From contig NC_016041.1 in NCBI RefSeq assembly GCF_000226565.1, positions 3,224,001-3,288,000 on the forward strand: a DNA stretch of 64,000 nucleotides. The letters run 5' to 3'. This stretch comes from Glaciecola nitratireducens FR1064 (lineage in GTDB: Bacteria > Pseudomonadota > Gammaproteobacteria > Enterobacterales > Alteromonadaceae). Below the pieces are notes generated by a model that had not been told where the DNA came from, made no database searches, and saw only the letters and a list, made by a program, of their open reading frames with translations. Below, piece after piece: positions 9,749-20,936 of the stretch. Position 1 is the stretch's first letter; every line of letters begins with the position of its first letter. Both the position numbers and the translations under genes were made by a program.

Positions 9749-11506
9749 ATGTTTAGGCATCGTTTATCTTCACTTTCGAAAGCAAGGCAATGCGGTAAGA
9801 TATCACTCTGGATTTCCATCCCTTTAGGCAGTATTGCAGTTGTCGTCATTCTTTATTTGCTGTTTGCCAATACGCTTTTTAAATCACTGGCACAGAACGC
9901 TCTCGGTGATGCATCTGGAGCAGAAGTGAATTTAGAATCCGTTGATCATAGCTTTTTCCCATTTGGCCTAACACTCAGTCGATTACAAGCCACAGACAAC
10001 GTCAACCCTATCCGCAACAAGGTTGAAATTGCATTGCTGAAAGCTGATGTCGATTTCATGCCGCTGCTGAACAAAAAACTCATTGTAAATGAACTTATTG
10101 TGCAAGATGTGGAATTTGATACCAAGCGTGCAAATGCTGGCGCAGTCTATGTTCAACCTGATGCCCAAGCGTCCAATTTTGCATTCCCAACCTTAGCAGA
10201 CTTACCCAGCGTCGATGAAGTATTAGCGAAGTCGCCCTTGAAAACCACAGCAGCCATAGTAGAAGCGCAAAAGGTTGTGGAAGAATACAAGCAACCGATT
10301 CAAGACAAATATGCAGCGCTGCCAAGCAAAGATAAGTTAAGCGCTTACAAAGATAGAATTGAGGCACTGAAAGAAACCGATTATAAAAACCCGGTTGAAC
10401 TGGCTGCCGCTAAAAAAGAATTCGACGAAATAAAAGAAGCGATAAAAAAGGATAGAGACAACATTTCCGAATTTGTTGACCTTGCGAAAGAAGCCAAAGC
10501 CGCTTCAGCAAGTTCGGTCTCTGCACTCAAATCAGCACCTCAAGAAGACTATGCTCTGCTGAAAGGTTTGGTTGCCGGAGATGAGGGTGCCATTGGACAA
10601 GTAACGCAGCATTTGTTCGGCGAGAAAGCCAAAATGTATACTCAGGGCTTATTGCTTGCGATGGATATGTTATCCGGTAATTCAGATGAAACCGTTGTAG
10701 AAAAAACCGCAGTTGATGATGGATTACCCAACGTTTGGATAAAAAAAGCCGCCATCAATATTAAATGGCAGGACGAGCAAATAAAAACAGATTGGCAAAA
10801 CATTACCGACCAACACGCGATCGTTGGTAATCCAACTACATTTTTAATCAATTCAAGCAAAGCCAACAACTGGAATAAAATTGACTTAAAAGGTAGCTTT
10901 GAAATCATTCAGGGCAAGGTGAATTCTGTTCAAAACTGGGACATCAATGGCCTTGTGTTAGACGCTGTTGAATTGGTTCCAGCAGAATCCAAACAAAAAC
11001 TCAATGCATTGCTTGAGTCTGGCATACTCGCTAGTAAAGGTGGTTTGAACGTAGTTGATGGCAAGATTTCTGGCTCATCAGTATTCGACCTTAGCGCCCT
11101 GAAGCTGAAAGCGACAGGCGACAATGATTTAACCAGTGCTATCGCCGAAATCATTTCAGGCTTATCTGAGCTAGAGTTGGTCACAGACTTTTCTGGAAAG
11201 CTGAGCAATCCATCAATAAAAGTGAAGTCCGATTTAGATAAAAAAATGCTGCAAGCCCTTTCTAGTGGCTTGACTGGCAATAGTTCTGGTAAACTAGGCG
11301 AATTGAAAAGTAAGCTGAATGCAAAAGTTGCCGAGCAATTAGGTCAGTCGGGCGAACAACTTGCCTCTGTCGATGCTCTTTTATCTGCTGCGCAAGGCGA
11401 CTCTGAAACCCTAAATGAGTTGTTAAAAGCGCAAATGAGCAATGCATTAGATAAGAAAAAAGATAAGTTGCTGAATAAGTTAAGCGACAAATTGCTTGGT
11501 AATTAA
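9749..11506 (+). CDS. TIGR03545 family protein, AsmA-like, inner-membrane anchored
   Basis: 585 residues from the ATG at 9749, with AATAAGGA about ten bases before it. A single transmembrane helix near residues 26-44 (IPLGSIAVVVILYLLF) is followed by a long periplasmic region. The first part (SGAEVNLESVDHS and a later KKLIVNELIVQDVEFDT) resembles the AsmA/TamB-like strand pattern. A helical stretch rich in Lys, Glu and Ala (about 180-280) and a second beta-rich part come next. I place it in the uncharacterised family TIGR03545 from overall shape. It ends 29 bases before ftsB, so the two may share a transcript. Confidence 0.75.
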   Translation: MFRHRLSSLSKARQCGKISLWISIPLGSIAVVVILYLLFANTLFKSLAQNALGDASGAEVNLESVDHSFFPFGLTLSRLQATDNVNPIRNKVEIALLKADVDFMPLLNKKLIVNELIVQDVEFDTKRANAGAVYVQPDAQASNFAFPTLADLPSVDEVLAKSPLKTTAAIVEAQKVVEEYKQPIQDKYAALPSKDKLSAYKDRIEALKETDYKNPVELAAAKKEFDEIKEAIKKDRDNISEFVDLAKEAKAASASSVSALKSAPQEDYALLKGLVAGDEGAIGQVTQHLFGEKAKMYTQGLLLAMDMLSGNSDETVVEKTAVDDGLPNVWIKKAAINIKWQDEQIKTDWQNITDQHAIVGNPTTFLINSSKANNWNKIDLKGSFEIIQGKVNSVQNWDINGLVLDAVELVPAESKQKLNALLESGILASKGGLNVVDGKISGSSVFDLSALKLKATGDNDLTSAIAEIISGLSELELVTDFSGKLSNPSIKVKSDLDKKMLQALSSGLTGNSSGKLGELKSKLNAKVAEQLGQSGEQLASVDALLSAAQGDSETLNELLKAQMSNALDKKKDKLLNKLSDKLLGN

Positions 11507-11535
11507 CAAGTAATAACACCATTAAGGATTGAGCT

Positions 11536-11820
11536 ATGCGCAATAGATGGATACTCGTCATATTGATTTCCCTGCTCGGGTTATTGCAGGCTCGCCTTTG
11601 GTTCGGCAAAAATAGCATTGCCGACTACAACATGATGAAGTCAGAAGTAGAAGAACTGCAGCAACAAAACGCGAATTTAAAACAACGAAACGCACTGCTT
11701 CAAGCTGATATTAGCGATCTTCAATTGGGCTTAGAGTCGATTGAAGAAAGAGCACGCAACGAACTCGGCCTAATTAAAGAAGGCGAAACTTTTTATCGAA
11801 TTTTGCCCCAAGAGCAGTAA
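11536..11820 (+). CDS. ftsB: cell division protein FtsB
   Basis: 94-residue single-pass membrane protein of the FtsQLB divisome complex. A short cytoplasmic start, a transmembrane helix (ILVILISLLGLLQARLWFG) and a periplasmic leucine-zipper coiled coil from about residue 30 to 70 are visible, then ERARNELGLIKEGE, which is typical of FtsB ends. Length and order fit the family. It is the first gene of the ftsB-ispD-ispF set, with two bases between its stop and the ispD start. Confidence 0.95.
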   Translation: MRNRWILVILISLLGLLQARLWFGKNSIADYNMMKSEVEELQQQNANLKQRNALLQADISDLQLGLESIEERARNELGLIKEGETFYRILPQEQ

Positions 11821-11822
11821 TT

Positions 11823-12593
11823 TTGACAGCAGTAAAAACATATGTCGCCGTTGTTCCTGCCGCTGGTATTGGCAGTAGAATGCAGTCAACGGTAGCTAAA
11901 CAATATCTTACCATCGGGAATAAAACTGTTATCGAGCATACGCTTGACGCGTTGCTGTCTCACCCGCAAATTCAAAGTGTCGTAGTGGTTTTACATCCAC
12001 AAGACAGCACGTTTGCATCACTAAGAGTAGCAGATAGTCCATTAGTTGACGTCGTTATCGGTGGCACTGAGAGAGTTGATTCAGTCTTAAGTGGTTTGCA
12101 ACATTGTTTACGTAAAGTTCCGTCAAGCTTGCATTCTTGGGTGTTGGTGCACGATGCTGCTAGACCTTGTGTAACCCACAGTGAACTCAATGACTTATTG
12201 TCGTGCGAAAATACCTGCGATGGCGCGATATTGGCAGTTCCCGTCAGTGATACAATAAAAAGAGCGACGCAGTCCGAAAAAATCGCCACTTTTGAAATAG
12301 CAGAAACGGTCGATCGCGCTCAGCTTTGGCAAGCGCAAACACCTCAGTTTTTTCCCCTTCAGAAATTGATTGCTGCAATTCAACTAGCACAAGACAGTGG
12401 CATCAAAATGACCGACGAAGCTTCCGCAATGGAGCATACCAACGCGAGCATTCAGCTTATTGAAGGGCGCAGCACAAATATAAAAATAACGCGTCCAAGC
12501 GACCTAGCGCTAGCGGCGTTTTACTTAAGTAATAATATATCCTCAAACATGAATGAAAATAGTAAGCAAGGAGGCAACAGATGTTCCGTATAG
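11823..12593 (+). CDS. ispD: 2-C-methyl-D-erythritol 4-phosphate cytidylyltransferase
   Basis: Third step of the MEP isoprenoid pathway: CTP plus MEP gives CDP-methylerythritol. The nucleotide-binding signature [11 protein letters not shown], Lys in [15 protein letters not shown] and TDEASAME are all present in order. 256 residues, slightly long because of a hydrophilic tail after the conserved core. Translation appears to start at a TTG two bases after the ftsB stop, which implies coupling. The last 13 bases overlap the start of ispF. Confidence 0.96.
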   Translation: MTAVKTYVAVVPAAGIGSRMQSTVAKQYLTIGNKTVIEHTLDALLSHPQIQSVVVVLHPQDSTFASLRVADSPLVDVVIGGTERVDSVLSGLQHCLRKVPSSLHSWVLVHDAARPCVTHSELNDLLSCENTCDGAILAVPVSDTIKRATQSEKIATFEIAETVDRAQLWQAQTPQFFPLQKLIAAIQLAQDSGIKMTDEASAMEHTNASIQLIEGRSTNIKITRPSDLALAAFYLSNNISSNMNENSKQGGNRCSV

Positions 12594-13060
12594 GCCATGG
12601 TTACGATGTACACAAATTTGGTGGAATGGGTCCCATCACCATTGGTGGTATTTGCATTGCTCATGAACGGGGCTTGATTGCACATTCTGACGGTGACGTA
12701 GCTTTGCATGCGCTGTGCGATGCACTGCTTGGTTCATTGGCGTTGGGTGATATTGGCCATCATTTTCCAGACAGCGATAAATCGTATGAGAATATAAGTA
12801 GTCTTGAACTCTTAAGACAAGTTTATCAACGTGTTCAAGATTTGGGCTATATGTTGAGCAACGCAGACATTACGATTGAAGCTCAAGCGCCAAAAATGGC
12901 ACCGCATATTAACTTCATGCGTGAAGCAATTTCAGATGTTATGGGCGTCTCTGTAAAAGATATCAGCATTAAAGCGACGACGACTGAAGGGCTTGGCTTT
13001 GTAGGACGTGAAGAGGGTATTGCCTGCCACGCTGTCGTTCTCATATGTCCGCGTAGATAG
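12581..13060 (+). CDS. ispF: 2-C-methyl-D-erythritol 2,4-cyclodiphosphate synthase
   Basis: Fifth step of the MEP pathway, forming MEcPP with release of CMP. The metal-binding Asp and His are in GHGYDVHKF and the third ligand His is in [12 protein letters not shown]; the C-terminal FVGREEGIA is conserved. 159 residues, the usual length. AGGAGG (AAGGAGGCAACAGATG) gives a strong ribosome site inside the end of ispD. IspE is not nearby, as is common. Confidence 0.97.
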   Translation: MFRIGHGYDVHKFGGMGPITIGGICIAHERGLIAHSDGDVALHALCDALLGSLALGDIGHHFPDSDKSYENISSLELLRQVYQRVQDLGYMLSNADITIEAQAPKMAPHINFMREAISDVMGVSVKDISIKATTTEGLGFVGREEGIACHAVVLICPRR

Positions 13061-13064
13061 CCGA

Positions 13065-14240
13065 ATGTCACTATCTATTTCACACTGGTCTAGGTTGTAT
13101 GGTGATTCGCTAGGTTACGCTGATCTCAAACAAGAAATGCACGATTTCATTGTTGAAGAACAGCTCGGTTTTGAACCGAGCGGCGAAGGCGAGCATATCT
13201 TTCTGTGGTTAGAAAAGACAAACTTGAACACCGCATTCGTGGCTGAATCATTGGCAAAATTCAGCAAACTGCAGCTACGCGATATAACCTACGCTGGTAG
13301 AAAAGATAAGTTCGCGCTTACGCGACAGTGGTTTGGGGTGCATATCGCCAACAAAAAAGAACCTAACTGGGATGAATTCCAGCTCGATGGCGCAAAAATT
13401 TTAAAAGTGACGCGCAACGATCGTAAGCTTCGGGTCGGTGTTCTCAAAGGCAATAGATTCGAACTCATTTTGCGAAACTTAAGACCGAATATAGAGCATA
13501 ATATCGAGTCAAGTGCAGCTCCCTTTTTCGACGCATTAACGCACAGACTTGAGCTTATCAAACACCAAGGAGCGCCTAACTATTATGGTAGCCAGCGTTT
13601 CGGTGAAATACGGATCGCATCCCAAGAGCATCAGCCAACGGAGCCTCAGCCAAAAGAGTTAGAGCAAACAGGGCCGCAACAAACAGGTTCAAAACAATCA
13701 ACTAGCACTCACAGCTTGCGCCAAGGCGGCAACCTTGCCTTAGCCGAAAAACTGATAAGCGGCGAAGCAATTCGTAATCGTAACAAACGCTCTATGGCTA
13801 TTTCGGCATTGAGAAGCTGGTTGTTCAATGAAATTATTCATGAACGAATAGTGCAAGATCGTTTTCATCAAGCACTGCTTGGTGATGCGATGCAGCTCAG
13901 TGGGTCAAACAGCTTTTTTCTCTTCGATGATGAAGCAGAGCAAGCCAAGATACTGCAGCGCTTAGCTGAGTTTGACATAAGTATCACTGCTCCACTTTGG
14001 GGTGACGGGAAACTACATACAGTCAAAGCCGCGAAGGATTTAGAGCTGAACTGTGCAGGAAGATTTCCAGATATTACACAAGCACTAAATGCGCTAGGTT
14101 TAAAGCAAGAAAGAAGGGCTATTAGAATTGTTCCGCAAGATTTCACATGGCAAATAGAAGATAACACGCTCAAGATGCAGTTTTCGCTTCCCGCTGGTTG
14201 TTTTGCTACTTCCATTGTGAGGGAACTACTGAATGTTTAA
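13065..14240 (+). CDS. truD: tRNA pseudouridine(13) synthase with a low-complexity insert
   Basis: Converts U13 of tRNA(Glu) to pseudouridine. The catalytic Asp81 is in AGRKDKFALTRQW; GFEPSGEGEH, GAPNYYGSQRFG and RNRNKRSMAISALR match TruD. 391 residues, about 40 more than E. coli, largely because of an insert at residues 186-218 made of Gln, Thr, Pro, Ser and Glu. It falls right after the QRFG motif and probably forms a flexible loop. The protein ends at SIVRELLNV, slightly earlier than usual. The ATG at 13065 is chosen over an upstream in-frame start within ispF. Only four bases separate it from ispF. Confidence 0.95.
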   Translation: MSLSISHWSRLYGDSLGYADLKQEMHDFIVEEQLGFEPSGEGEHIFLWLEKTNLNTAFVAESLAKFSKLQLRDITYAGRKDKFALTRQWFGVHIANKKEPNWDEFQLDGAKILKVTRNDRKLRVGVLKGNRFELILRNLRPNIEHNIESSAAPFFDALTHRLELIKHQGAPNYYGSQRFGEIRIASQEHQPTEPQPKELEQTGPQQTGSKQSTSTHSLRQGGNLALAEKLISGEAIRNRNKRSMAISALRSWLFNEIIHERIVQDRFHQALLGDAMQLSGSNSFFLFDDEAEQAKILQRLAEFDISITAPLWGDGKLHTVKAAKDLELNCAGRFPDITQALNALGLKQERRAIRIVPQDFTWQIEDNTLKMQFSLPAGCFATSIVRELLNV

Positions 14241-14449
14241 ACTTATCGCTATTCAATTCTGCGAATTCATAAACATGACAATTTTGTTAGGCAATGAGCT
14301 TATCACTTGGACAAAAAGAGTGAACACACGAACGTAGACGCTGTAAATAATAATGATTGGCCTGTCATGCCATTACCGTTAACCAGGACGGCATGCCATA
14401 GAATAAGCATTTGCTTAATTACCAAAGAAACGATGAAGTAGGAATAGAA
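14241..14449 (+). other. truD-pcm gap where surE would be expected
   Basis: 209 bases without a gene. Related genomes usually have surE here. A short frame running through ATG codons at 14233 and 14275 to a stop at 14335-14337 contains MTILLGNEL, loosely like the MKILLSNDD start of SurE, but has no further similarity. CATGCC (about 14367) and GGCATG (about 14391) could form a hairpin. The role of the segment is unknown. Confidence 0.4.
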
Positions 14450-15088
14450 ATGGCAATATCATCACGCAAAGGCCTTCAGCTTGCGCAGTTATTAGAACAA
14501 GAGGGTGTCAGCGATAACAGAGTATTAAACGCTATCGCGAAAACACCACGTGAAATTTTTATTCCTGACGCGCTTAAGCATAAGGCCTATCAAAATACAG
14601 CCCTACCTATTGGCCAAGGGCAGACTATATCGCAACCTTATATTGTGGCGAAGATGACGGAGCTATTGCTAAACGCACCGGTGCTTCCCAAGAAAATTCT
14701 AGAGATTGGCACGGGTTCTGGTTACCAAACCGCTATTTTGGCCGGCATTTTTGGACACATCTACTCTGTTGAACGCATCAAGGCGCTGCAGTTTCAAGCC
14801 AAACGCCGTATGAATCAACTCGACTTTCATAACATCTCCATGAAGCACGGTGACGGCTGGCAAGGCTGGCAAAGTAAAGCGCCATTCGATGGTATTATCG
14901 TAACGGCCGCAGCAGCCCAGCTACCACAAGCATTACTGGATCAACTAAACGACGGTGGCCGCTTAATTATTCCGGTCGGCGACGAAAATCAAAGTTTGAA
15001 ATGCATTGATCGCCAAGGAGAAGAATTCATCGAAAAGACCATTGAATCGGTTCGTTTCGTGCCGCTGGTTGCAGGTGATTTACTGTGA
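14450..15088 (+). CDS. pcm: protein-L-isoaspartate O-methyltransferase
   Basis: Repairs isoaspartyl residues in aged proteins using S-adenosylmethionine. 212 residues from the ATG at 14450, which follows GTAGGA at eight bases. The SAM-binding motif I is [15 protein letters not shown], preceded by the family motif [15 protein letters not shown]; later DGIIVTAAA and GGRLIIPVG are also typical. The gene sits before yqaA, nlpD and rpoS as in other gammaproteobacteria, and its stop overlaps the GTG start of yqaA. Confidence 0.96.
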   Translation: MAISSRKGLQLAQLLEQEGVSDNRVLNAIAKTPREIFIPDALKHKAYQNTALPIGQGQTISQPYIVAKMTELLLNAPVLPKKILEIGTGSGYQTAILAGIFGHIYSVERIKALQFQAKRRMNQLDFHNISMKHGDGWQGWQSKAPFDGIIVTAAAAQLPQALLDQLNDGGRLIIPVGDENQSLKCIDRQGEEFIEKTIESVRFVPLVAGDLL

Positions 15089-15663
15089 AAGTATTTGATA
15101 CCCTTTACACGCTGTGCCTAAAATGGGCGCAGCACAAGCACGCTGAGAAGTATCTCGCGGGGTTAAGCTGCTCCGAATCCATGTTCTTCCCTATTCCACC
15201 AGACGTGATGTTAGCGCCAATGGCGTTGAGCCAGCCGGAAAAAGCCTGGCGCTTCGCGCTAGTCACAACAGTGGCCTCCGTTCTTGGCGGTATTCTGGGA
15301 TATATTTTGGGTTATTTCGCATTCGAATCGTTTATTCAACCCTTAGTCGTCGAGATGGGCTACCAAAGCAAACTTAACCAAGCCTCGCTTTGGTTTGAAG
15401 AATATGGTGTATGGGTGGTCTTCTTGGCTGGTTTCTCTCCAATTCCCTATAAAGTATTTACCATCAGCGCTGGTTTCTTACAGATGGCGATCGTGCCTTT
15501 TATCGTTGCTTCAGCTGTCGGGAGGGGCTTGCGCTTCTTTCTAGTCGCTGCATTAATGAAATACGGTGGTCCCATGATGGAAGCGAAACTGAGAAAATAC
15601 ATAGAAGTAATCGGCTGGGGCACAGTTGCTGCCGCCGTTGTGCTCTATTTGATATTTAGGTAA
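15085..15663 (+). CDS. yqaA: YqaA-type DedA-superfamily membrane protein
   Basis: 192 residues with at least three hydrophobic segments. [19 protein letters not shown] and the [15 protein letters not shown] motif are typical of the DedA/VTT superfamily, in which some members translocate lipid carriers. The GTG start overlaps the pcm stop by four bases (GTGA), implying coupling. The specific substrate of this branch is not known to me. It is followed directly by nlpD. Confidence 0.85.
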   Translation: MKVFDTLYTLCLKWAQHKHAEKYLAGLSCSESMFFPIPPDVMLAPMALSQPEKAWRFALVTTVASVLGGILGYILGYFAFESFIQPLVVEMGYQSKLNQASLWFEEYGVWVVFLAGFSPIPYKVFTISAGFLQMAIVPFIVASAVGRGLRFFLVAALMKYGGPMMEAKLRKYIEVIGWGTVAAAVVLYLIFR

Positions 15664-15670
15664 TAAAAAA

Positions 15671-16516
15671 ATGCTTTGCTGGGTAAAACAAAAGCTGCTG
15701 TTTATCACAAAAATAGGGGCCGCAGCGTTCTGTTTTATGCTTATCGTTTCCTGCAGTGGACGCTCGAACCCCGCTCCCGTTGTTTCGTTAAATACCACCA
15801 TCGCAAAGCAAAATAACCTGACCGAAATTGAGGGTGAAACTTATCAAGTACAAAAAGGAGATACGCTGTTTGCTGTTGCATTTTACAGCGGAAATGATTA
15901 TCGAGATATCGCCAAATTTAATAATATACAAGCCCCCTACAACATCTTTCCAGGTCAAACACTAGCCCTAACTCCCTCAGCTAAAAATAACGATAGTGAA
16001 AACAAAGGGGTAAGGGAAAACTCAAATGCCACGACTAAAGTTGTAGTTGACCCATCCAGACCACAGGCGTATGGTGGAAGTGAACAAAAAATCCATCGAA
16101 AAAAATCAAAAAACGAAGTCGAACGCTCGAATAAAACTGACGGACAAGTCAATTGGATTTGGCCTGCATCCGGCAAGTCTACTTCTGCAGTAGTCGGTAG
16201 TGATGGGACCAATCGTGGATTAGATATTAAAGGTGATTTGAATTCACCAATATTTGCTGCAGCGAGTGGCAAGGTAGTTTATGCAGGAAACGCGCTAAAG
16301 GGATATGGAAACTTAGTTATCATAAAACACGATAACGACTTACTCAGCGCATACGCGCACAACGATATGATTTTAGTTGGTGAACAAAGTTATGTTAAGC
16401 AAGGACAAAAGATTGCAAGCATGGGACGCACTGGTTCTAGTGAAGTTATGCTACATTTTGAAATTCGTCGCAAAGGGAAGTCACTCGATCCCCTCAGTTT
16501 TTTACCCAAGAAATAA
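15671..16516 (+). CDS. nlpD: murein hydrolase activator lipoprotein NlpD
   Basis: Outer-membrane lipoprotein that activates the amidase AmiC at septation. A long signal peptide ends in a lipobox (LIVSC). A LysM domain follows (YQVQKGDTLFAVAFYSG to FPGQTLAL, about residues 55-100), then a polar linker, then a LytM (M23-like) domain from about residue 170. The LytM domain is degenerate as in the family: where active enzymes have a metal His, this has NRGLDIKG. 281 residues. In relatives the main rpoS promoter lies inside nlpD; I did not locate it here. Confidence 0.95.
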   Translation: MLCWVKQKLLFITKIGAAAFCFMLIVSCSGRSNPAPVVSLNTTIAKQNNLTEIEGETYQVQKGDTLFAVAFYSGNDYRDIAKFNNIQAPYNIFPGQTLALTPSAKNNDSENKGVRENSNATTKVVVDPSRPQAYGGSEQKIHRKKSKNEVERSNKTDGQVNWIWPASGKSTSAVVGSDGTNRGLDIKGDLNSPIFAAASGKVVYAGNALKGYGNLVIIKHDNDLLSAYAHNDMILVGEQSYVKQGQKIASMGRTGSSEVMLHFEIRRKGKSLDPLSFLPKK

Positions 16517-16599
16517 TGACCTAATGGGCTTGTCCTTCATCGGATCTGTTTTCCTGCCTATCACTGAATTAACGCAACGAAGCTAATAGGTGATGAACA

Positions 16600-17514
16600 A
16601 TGTCTATAGAACTAATTGGCAAAACAAAAGAACTTAAAACTACAACTGATGCTGAGGATGTCAGCACAAAGCAGCTTGACGCCACTCAAATGTACTTAGG
16701 TGAAATTGGCTTCTCGCCCCTGCTCACCGCAGAAGAAGAAGTGATGTTTTCGCGCGAAGCGTTGAAAGGCAATGAAAAATCTCGTGAACGAATGATCGTT
16801 AGTAATCTTCGCCTAGTCGTTAAAATTGCTCGTCGCTACAACAACCGAGGCTTAGCGCTTCTAGATTTAATTGAAGAAGGCAACATAGGCCTGATACGTG
16901 CCGTTGAAAAGTTTGATCCGGAACGGGGTTTCCGATTCTCGACATATGCCACTTGGTGGATCCGTCAAACTATTGAGCGTGCGTTGATGAATCAAACACG
17001 AACTATACGCCTACCTATTCACATCGTTAAAGAGCTCAACCTTTATTTGCGCACGGCGAGAAGACTCTCGCAAGAGCTTGATCATGAGCCCACTGCGGAA
17101 GAAATTGCTGAGGCAACGGGTGAGCCAATTGCTAGCGTTCAAAAAATGCTTAAGTTAAATGAGCGCATCAACTCTGTTGATACCCCTATTGGCGGCGATG
17201 ATGAGAACAAAGCGCTACTGGACATAATTGCAGATGAGCAAGGAAGCGGACCTGAAAATCAGCTGCAAACTAATGACATGAAGCTAAACATTATCAAATG
17301 GTTGCAGGAACTTAATCCTAAACAACGAGAAGTGTTAGCAAGACGATTCGGTTTGCTAGGCCACGAGCCTGCTACTTTGGAAGACGTGGGTGTTGAAATA
17401 GGCTTGACGAGAGAGCGTGTTCGTCAGATACAGGTTGAAGCTTTAAAGCGTTTGAAAGAAATTATGCGTCACCAAGGTCTTGATATAGAGTCATTATTTA
17501 CCTACGAAGGATGA
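16600..17514 (+). CDS. rpoS: RNA polymerase sigma factor RpoS
   Basis: General stress and stationary-phase sigma factor. 304 residues, shorter than the 330 of E. coli because the N-terminal region before [11 protein letters not shown] is compact. Region 2 ([20 protein letters not shown] to [16 protein letters not shown]), region 3 and the region 4 helix-turn-helix ([20 protein letters not shown]) are intact. It begins 83 bases after nlpD, and the ATG has TAATAGGTGATGAACA upstream. The order nlpD-rpoS settles the identity over the related RpoD and RpoH. Confidence 0.97.
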   Translation: MSIELIGKTKELKTTTDAEDVSTKQLDATQMYLGEIGFSPLLTAEEEVMFSREALKGNEKSRERMIVSNLRLVVKIARRYNNRGLALLDLIEEGNIGLIRAVEKFDPERGFRFSTYATWWIRQTIERALMNQTRTIRLPIHIVKELNLYLRTARRLSQELDHEPTAEEIAEATGEPIASVQKMLKLNERINSVDTPIGGDDENKALLDIIADEQGSGPENQLQTNDMKLNIIKWLQELNPKQREVLARRFGLLGHEPATLEDVGVEIGLTRERVRQIQVEALKRLKEIMRHQGLDIESLFTYEG

Positions 17515-17529
17515 TTTTTTCTAAACCAA

Positions 17530-18031
17530 ATGACATTTTCTCTAATACGACTGACAATCTCAGGCATAGTTGCGTTTTTTTTCTATGCATTATGGGCTTA
17601 CTACGCTAACAGCTTGGTGACTGATAATACGCAAGTTTTATACAAAGCCGCATTGGTGCAAGGAACTTATAGCGGCATTATCACGCTAGTATTCACCTTC
17701 TTGCTAGAACTTTCCTACAAAATGTTAAGCAACAAACAATATTGCCTACCTTTTATGATCCCTTCAATGACAAGACCCGCTTTCTTTAGCAAAGAATGTC
17801 TAACAACAAAAACGGTTGAAACATCGCTGAGAAAAATTGAGCGTGCGTGCGATGGAACATGTTTGCCCGGTGCGTTGCTCACACCAATGCCGGCAATTGC
17901 CGTACAGAGTATATTTGTGATAAGTGTGAATGTCGCGTTTATGACGCCGAACTTATGGCTGACCGTGGCTCCGTCAGTCTTTTTCAGCGCAGTTTATGGC
18001 TATTCTTATAGTATGTCATTGACCAGAAAAC

Positions 18032-18051
<20 letters not shown>
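17530..18051 (+). CDS. predicted inner membrane protein of unknown function
   Basis: 173 residues with about four hydrophobic segments: two in the first 70 residues, two near the C-terminus (IAVQSIFVISVNVAFM and VAPSVFFSAVYGYSYSM). Between them is a polar loop with several Cys and Lys residues. I do not recognise a family with confidence. It starts 15 bases after rpoS and could be read from the same transcript. Its last 20 bases overlap the end of folA on the opposite strand. Confidence 0.65.
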
Positions 18052-19698
<1,647 letters not shown>

Positions 19699-19888
19699 CT
19701 AAACCTGTGGTTGGTGCATGTCAGCATGTTGCCTTCACACGAAATTACTTTGTAAGTATAACAGTTTTTACTAAACTGGTAACTGGTCTTTAAACCAGTT
19801 TTAAACTTGAAACAATTCAAATCTTTACACTCGATACTCTTGATTAACATAGTCAACACGTTGCTGAAAAGTCAAATGTAAGAGCCAA

Positions 19889-19996
19889 TGTATGCATAAG
19901 CCCCTTTTCAAAAGTTTTCAAATTTCAGAGATGAAATTAGAATGCAGGCCAAGGATAACCTTGATGCGGTTTTGCGAAGGGGGGCTTGTGCATACA
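19889..19996. repeat. 108-base imperfect palindrome, candidate structured RNA
   Basis: The arms TGTATGCATAAGCCCC (19889-19904) and GGGGCTTGTGCATACA (19981-19996) are complementary at 15 of 16 positions; the remaining pair is A against G in one direction of transcription and a G-U wobble in the other. Between them lie two smaller hairpins: AATTTC-AGAGAT-GAAATT and AAGG-ATAA-CCTT. The element lies between the rpmA terminator and the cgtA start, so it would be in the cgtA leader or an independent small RNA. No known family was recognised. Outside it, the 19690-20052 stretch shows no gene. Confidence 0.55.
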
Positions 19997-20052
19997 ATGA
20001 CAGTTTACTACTTAGATACCGAATTGCCTCAAAACAATAATAAAAAGCAACA

Positions 20053-20081
20053 CAAAAAAAACCCCGCTGATAGCGGGGTTT
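20053..20081 (-). terminator. terminator of the rplU-rpmA operon
   Basis: Read on the minus strand: CCCCGCT, a three-base loop, AGCGGGG, then a run of T. It lies about 20 bases after the rpmA stop. Confidence 0.92.
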
Positions 20082-20101
20082 CCGATATGCTTTAGACCGA
20101 G

Positions 20102-20359
20102 TTACTCAGCAATGATGCTGACGAATCTACGGTTTTTTGGGCCTTTGATGTCGAACTGTACTTTACCCGCAGAAAGTGCGAATAGAGTATGATCTTTACC
20201 AATACCCATGTTGTCTCCAGGGTGGAATTTAGTTCCACGCTGACGAACAATGATATTACCTGCTAATACAGATTGACCGCCGTAGCGCTTAACGCCAAGA
20301 CGTTTACTTTCTGAATCGCGACCGTTTTTGGTACTACCACCAGCCTTTTTATGTGCCAT
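20102..20359 (-). CDS. rpmA: 50S ribosomal protein L27
   Basis: 85-residue ribosomal protein whose N-terminus reaches the peptidyl transferase centre. [20 protein letters not shown] and [15 protein letters not shown] are the family hallmarks. It is 15 bases downstream of rplU and ends at a strong terminator. Confidence 0.98.
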   Translation of the reverse strand: MAHKKAGGSTKNGRDSESKRLGVKRYGGQSVLAGNIIVRQRGTKFHPGDNMGIGKDHTLFALSAGKVQFDIKGPKNRRFVSIIAE

Positions 20360-20374
20360 GAGTTAGCGCTCCTA

Positions 20375-20686
20375 TTATGCGTTGATTGCAGTGATTTTCA
20401 CTTCCGTGAACCACTGGCGATGTCCCATCTGCTTGCGACTATGCTTACGTCGACGGAACTTAACTACTTTGATTTTTTCGCCGCGACCGTGAGTAACGAT
20501 CTCAGCTGTAACTTTACCACCAGCAACATAAGGCGTTCCGATTTTTACGTCTTCGCCATTGCTGATCATCAAGATATTATCGAATTCAATTGACTCACCA
20601 GGAGCCACTTCAATCTTCTCAAGACGAACGGTTTGACCTTCGGCCACACGGTGTTGTTTACCACCACTTTGGAAAACCGCGTACAT
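20375..20686 (-). CDS. rplU: 50S ribosomal protein L21
   Basis: 103 residues from the ATG at 20686, which has GGAGAAAT just before it; an open frame continues upstream but [14 protein letters not shown] is the normal L21 start. The conserved [16 protein letters not shown] stretch binds 23S rRNA. First gene of the rplU-rpmA operon, with a good promoter about 50 bases upstream. Confidence 0.98.
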   Translation of the reverse strand: MYAVFQSGGKQHRVAEGQTVRLEKIEVAPGESIEFDNILMISNGEDVKIGTPYVAGGKVTAEIVTHGRGEKIKVVKFRRRKHSRKQMGHRQWFTEVKITAINA

Positions 20687-20739
20687 ATATTTCTCCGCTC
20701 TGCGCATACAAGCGCTTTTATTCAAAAAACAGGGCGCGA

Positions 20740-20768
20740 ATTGTACGTTATGGATTGTAATCTATCAA
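20740..20768 (-). promoter_or_regulatory. sigma-70 type promoter for rplU-rpmA
   Basis: On the minus strand TTGATA (20768-20763), a 17-base spacer, then TACAAT (20745-20740). Transcription would start near 20733, about 47 bases before the rplU start codon. Confidence 0.65.
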
Positions 20769-20936
20769 GCATAAAACTGAATTTTATTTAGGCAATCTTC
20801 AATTAGTTTTAAAAAGTCTCATAAAACAAGCAAAATGCTGCTTATTTGCATCACTTTTGTGCATGGCATTATAGATTAATGTACAATAACGCGCATCAAT
20901 TATATTGCTTTATAACAGGGCATAACCGAGTTCAAT

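Noticed and set aside
19892-20095. 67-codon frame in the gap between cgtA and rpmA
   Set aside because: It runs through the palindrome and the rpmA terminator, has no ribosome site and no family features.
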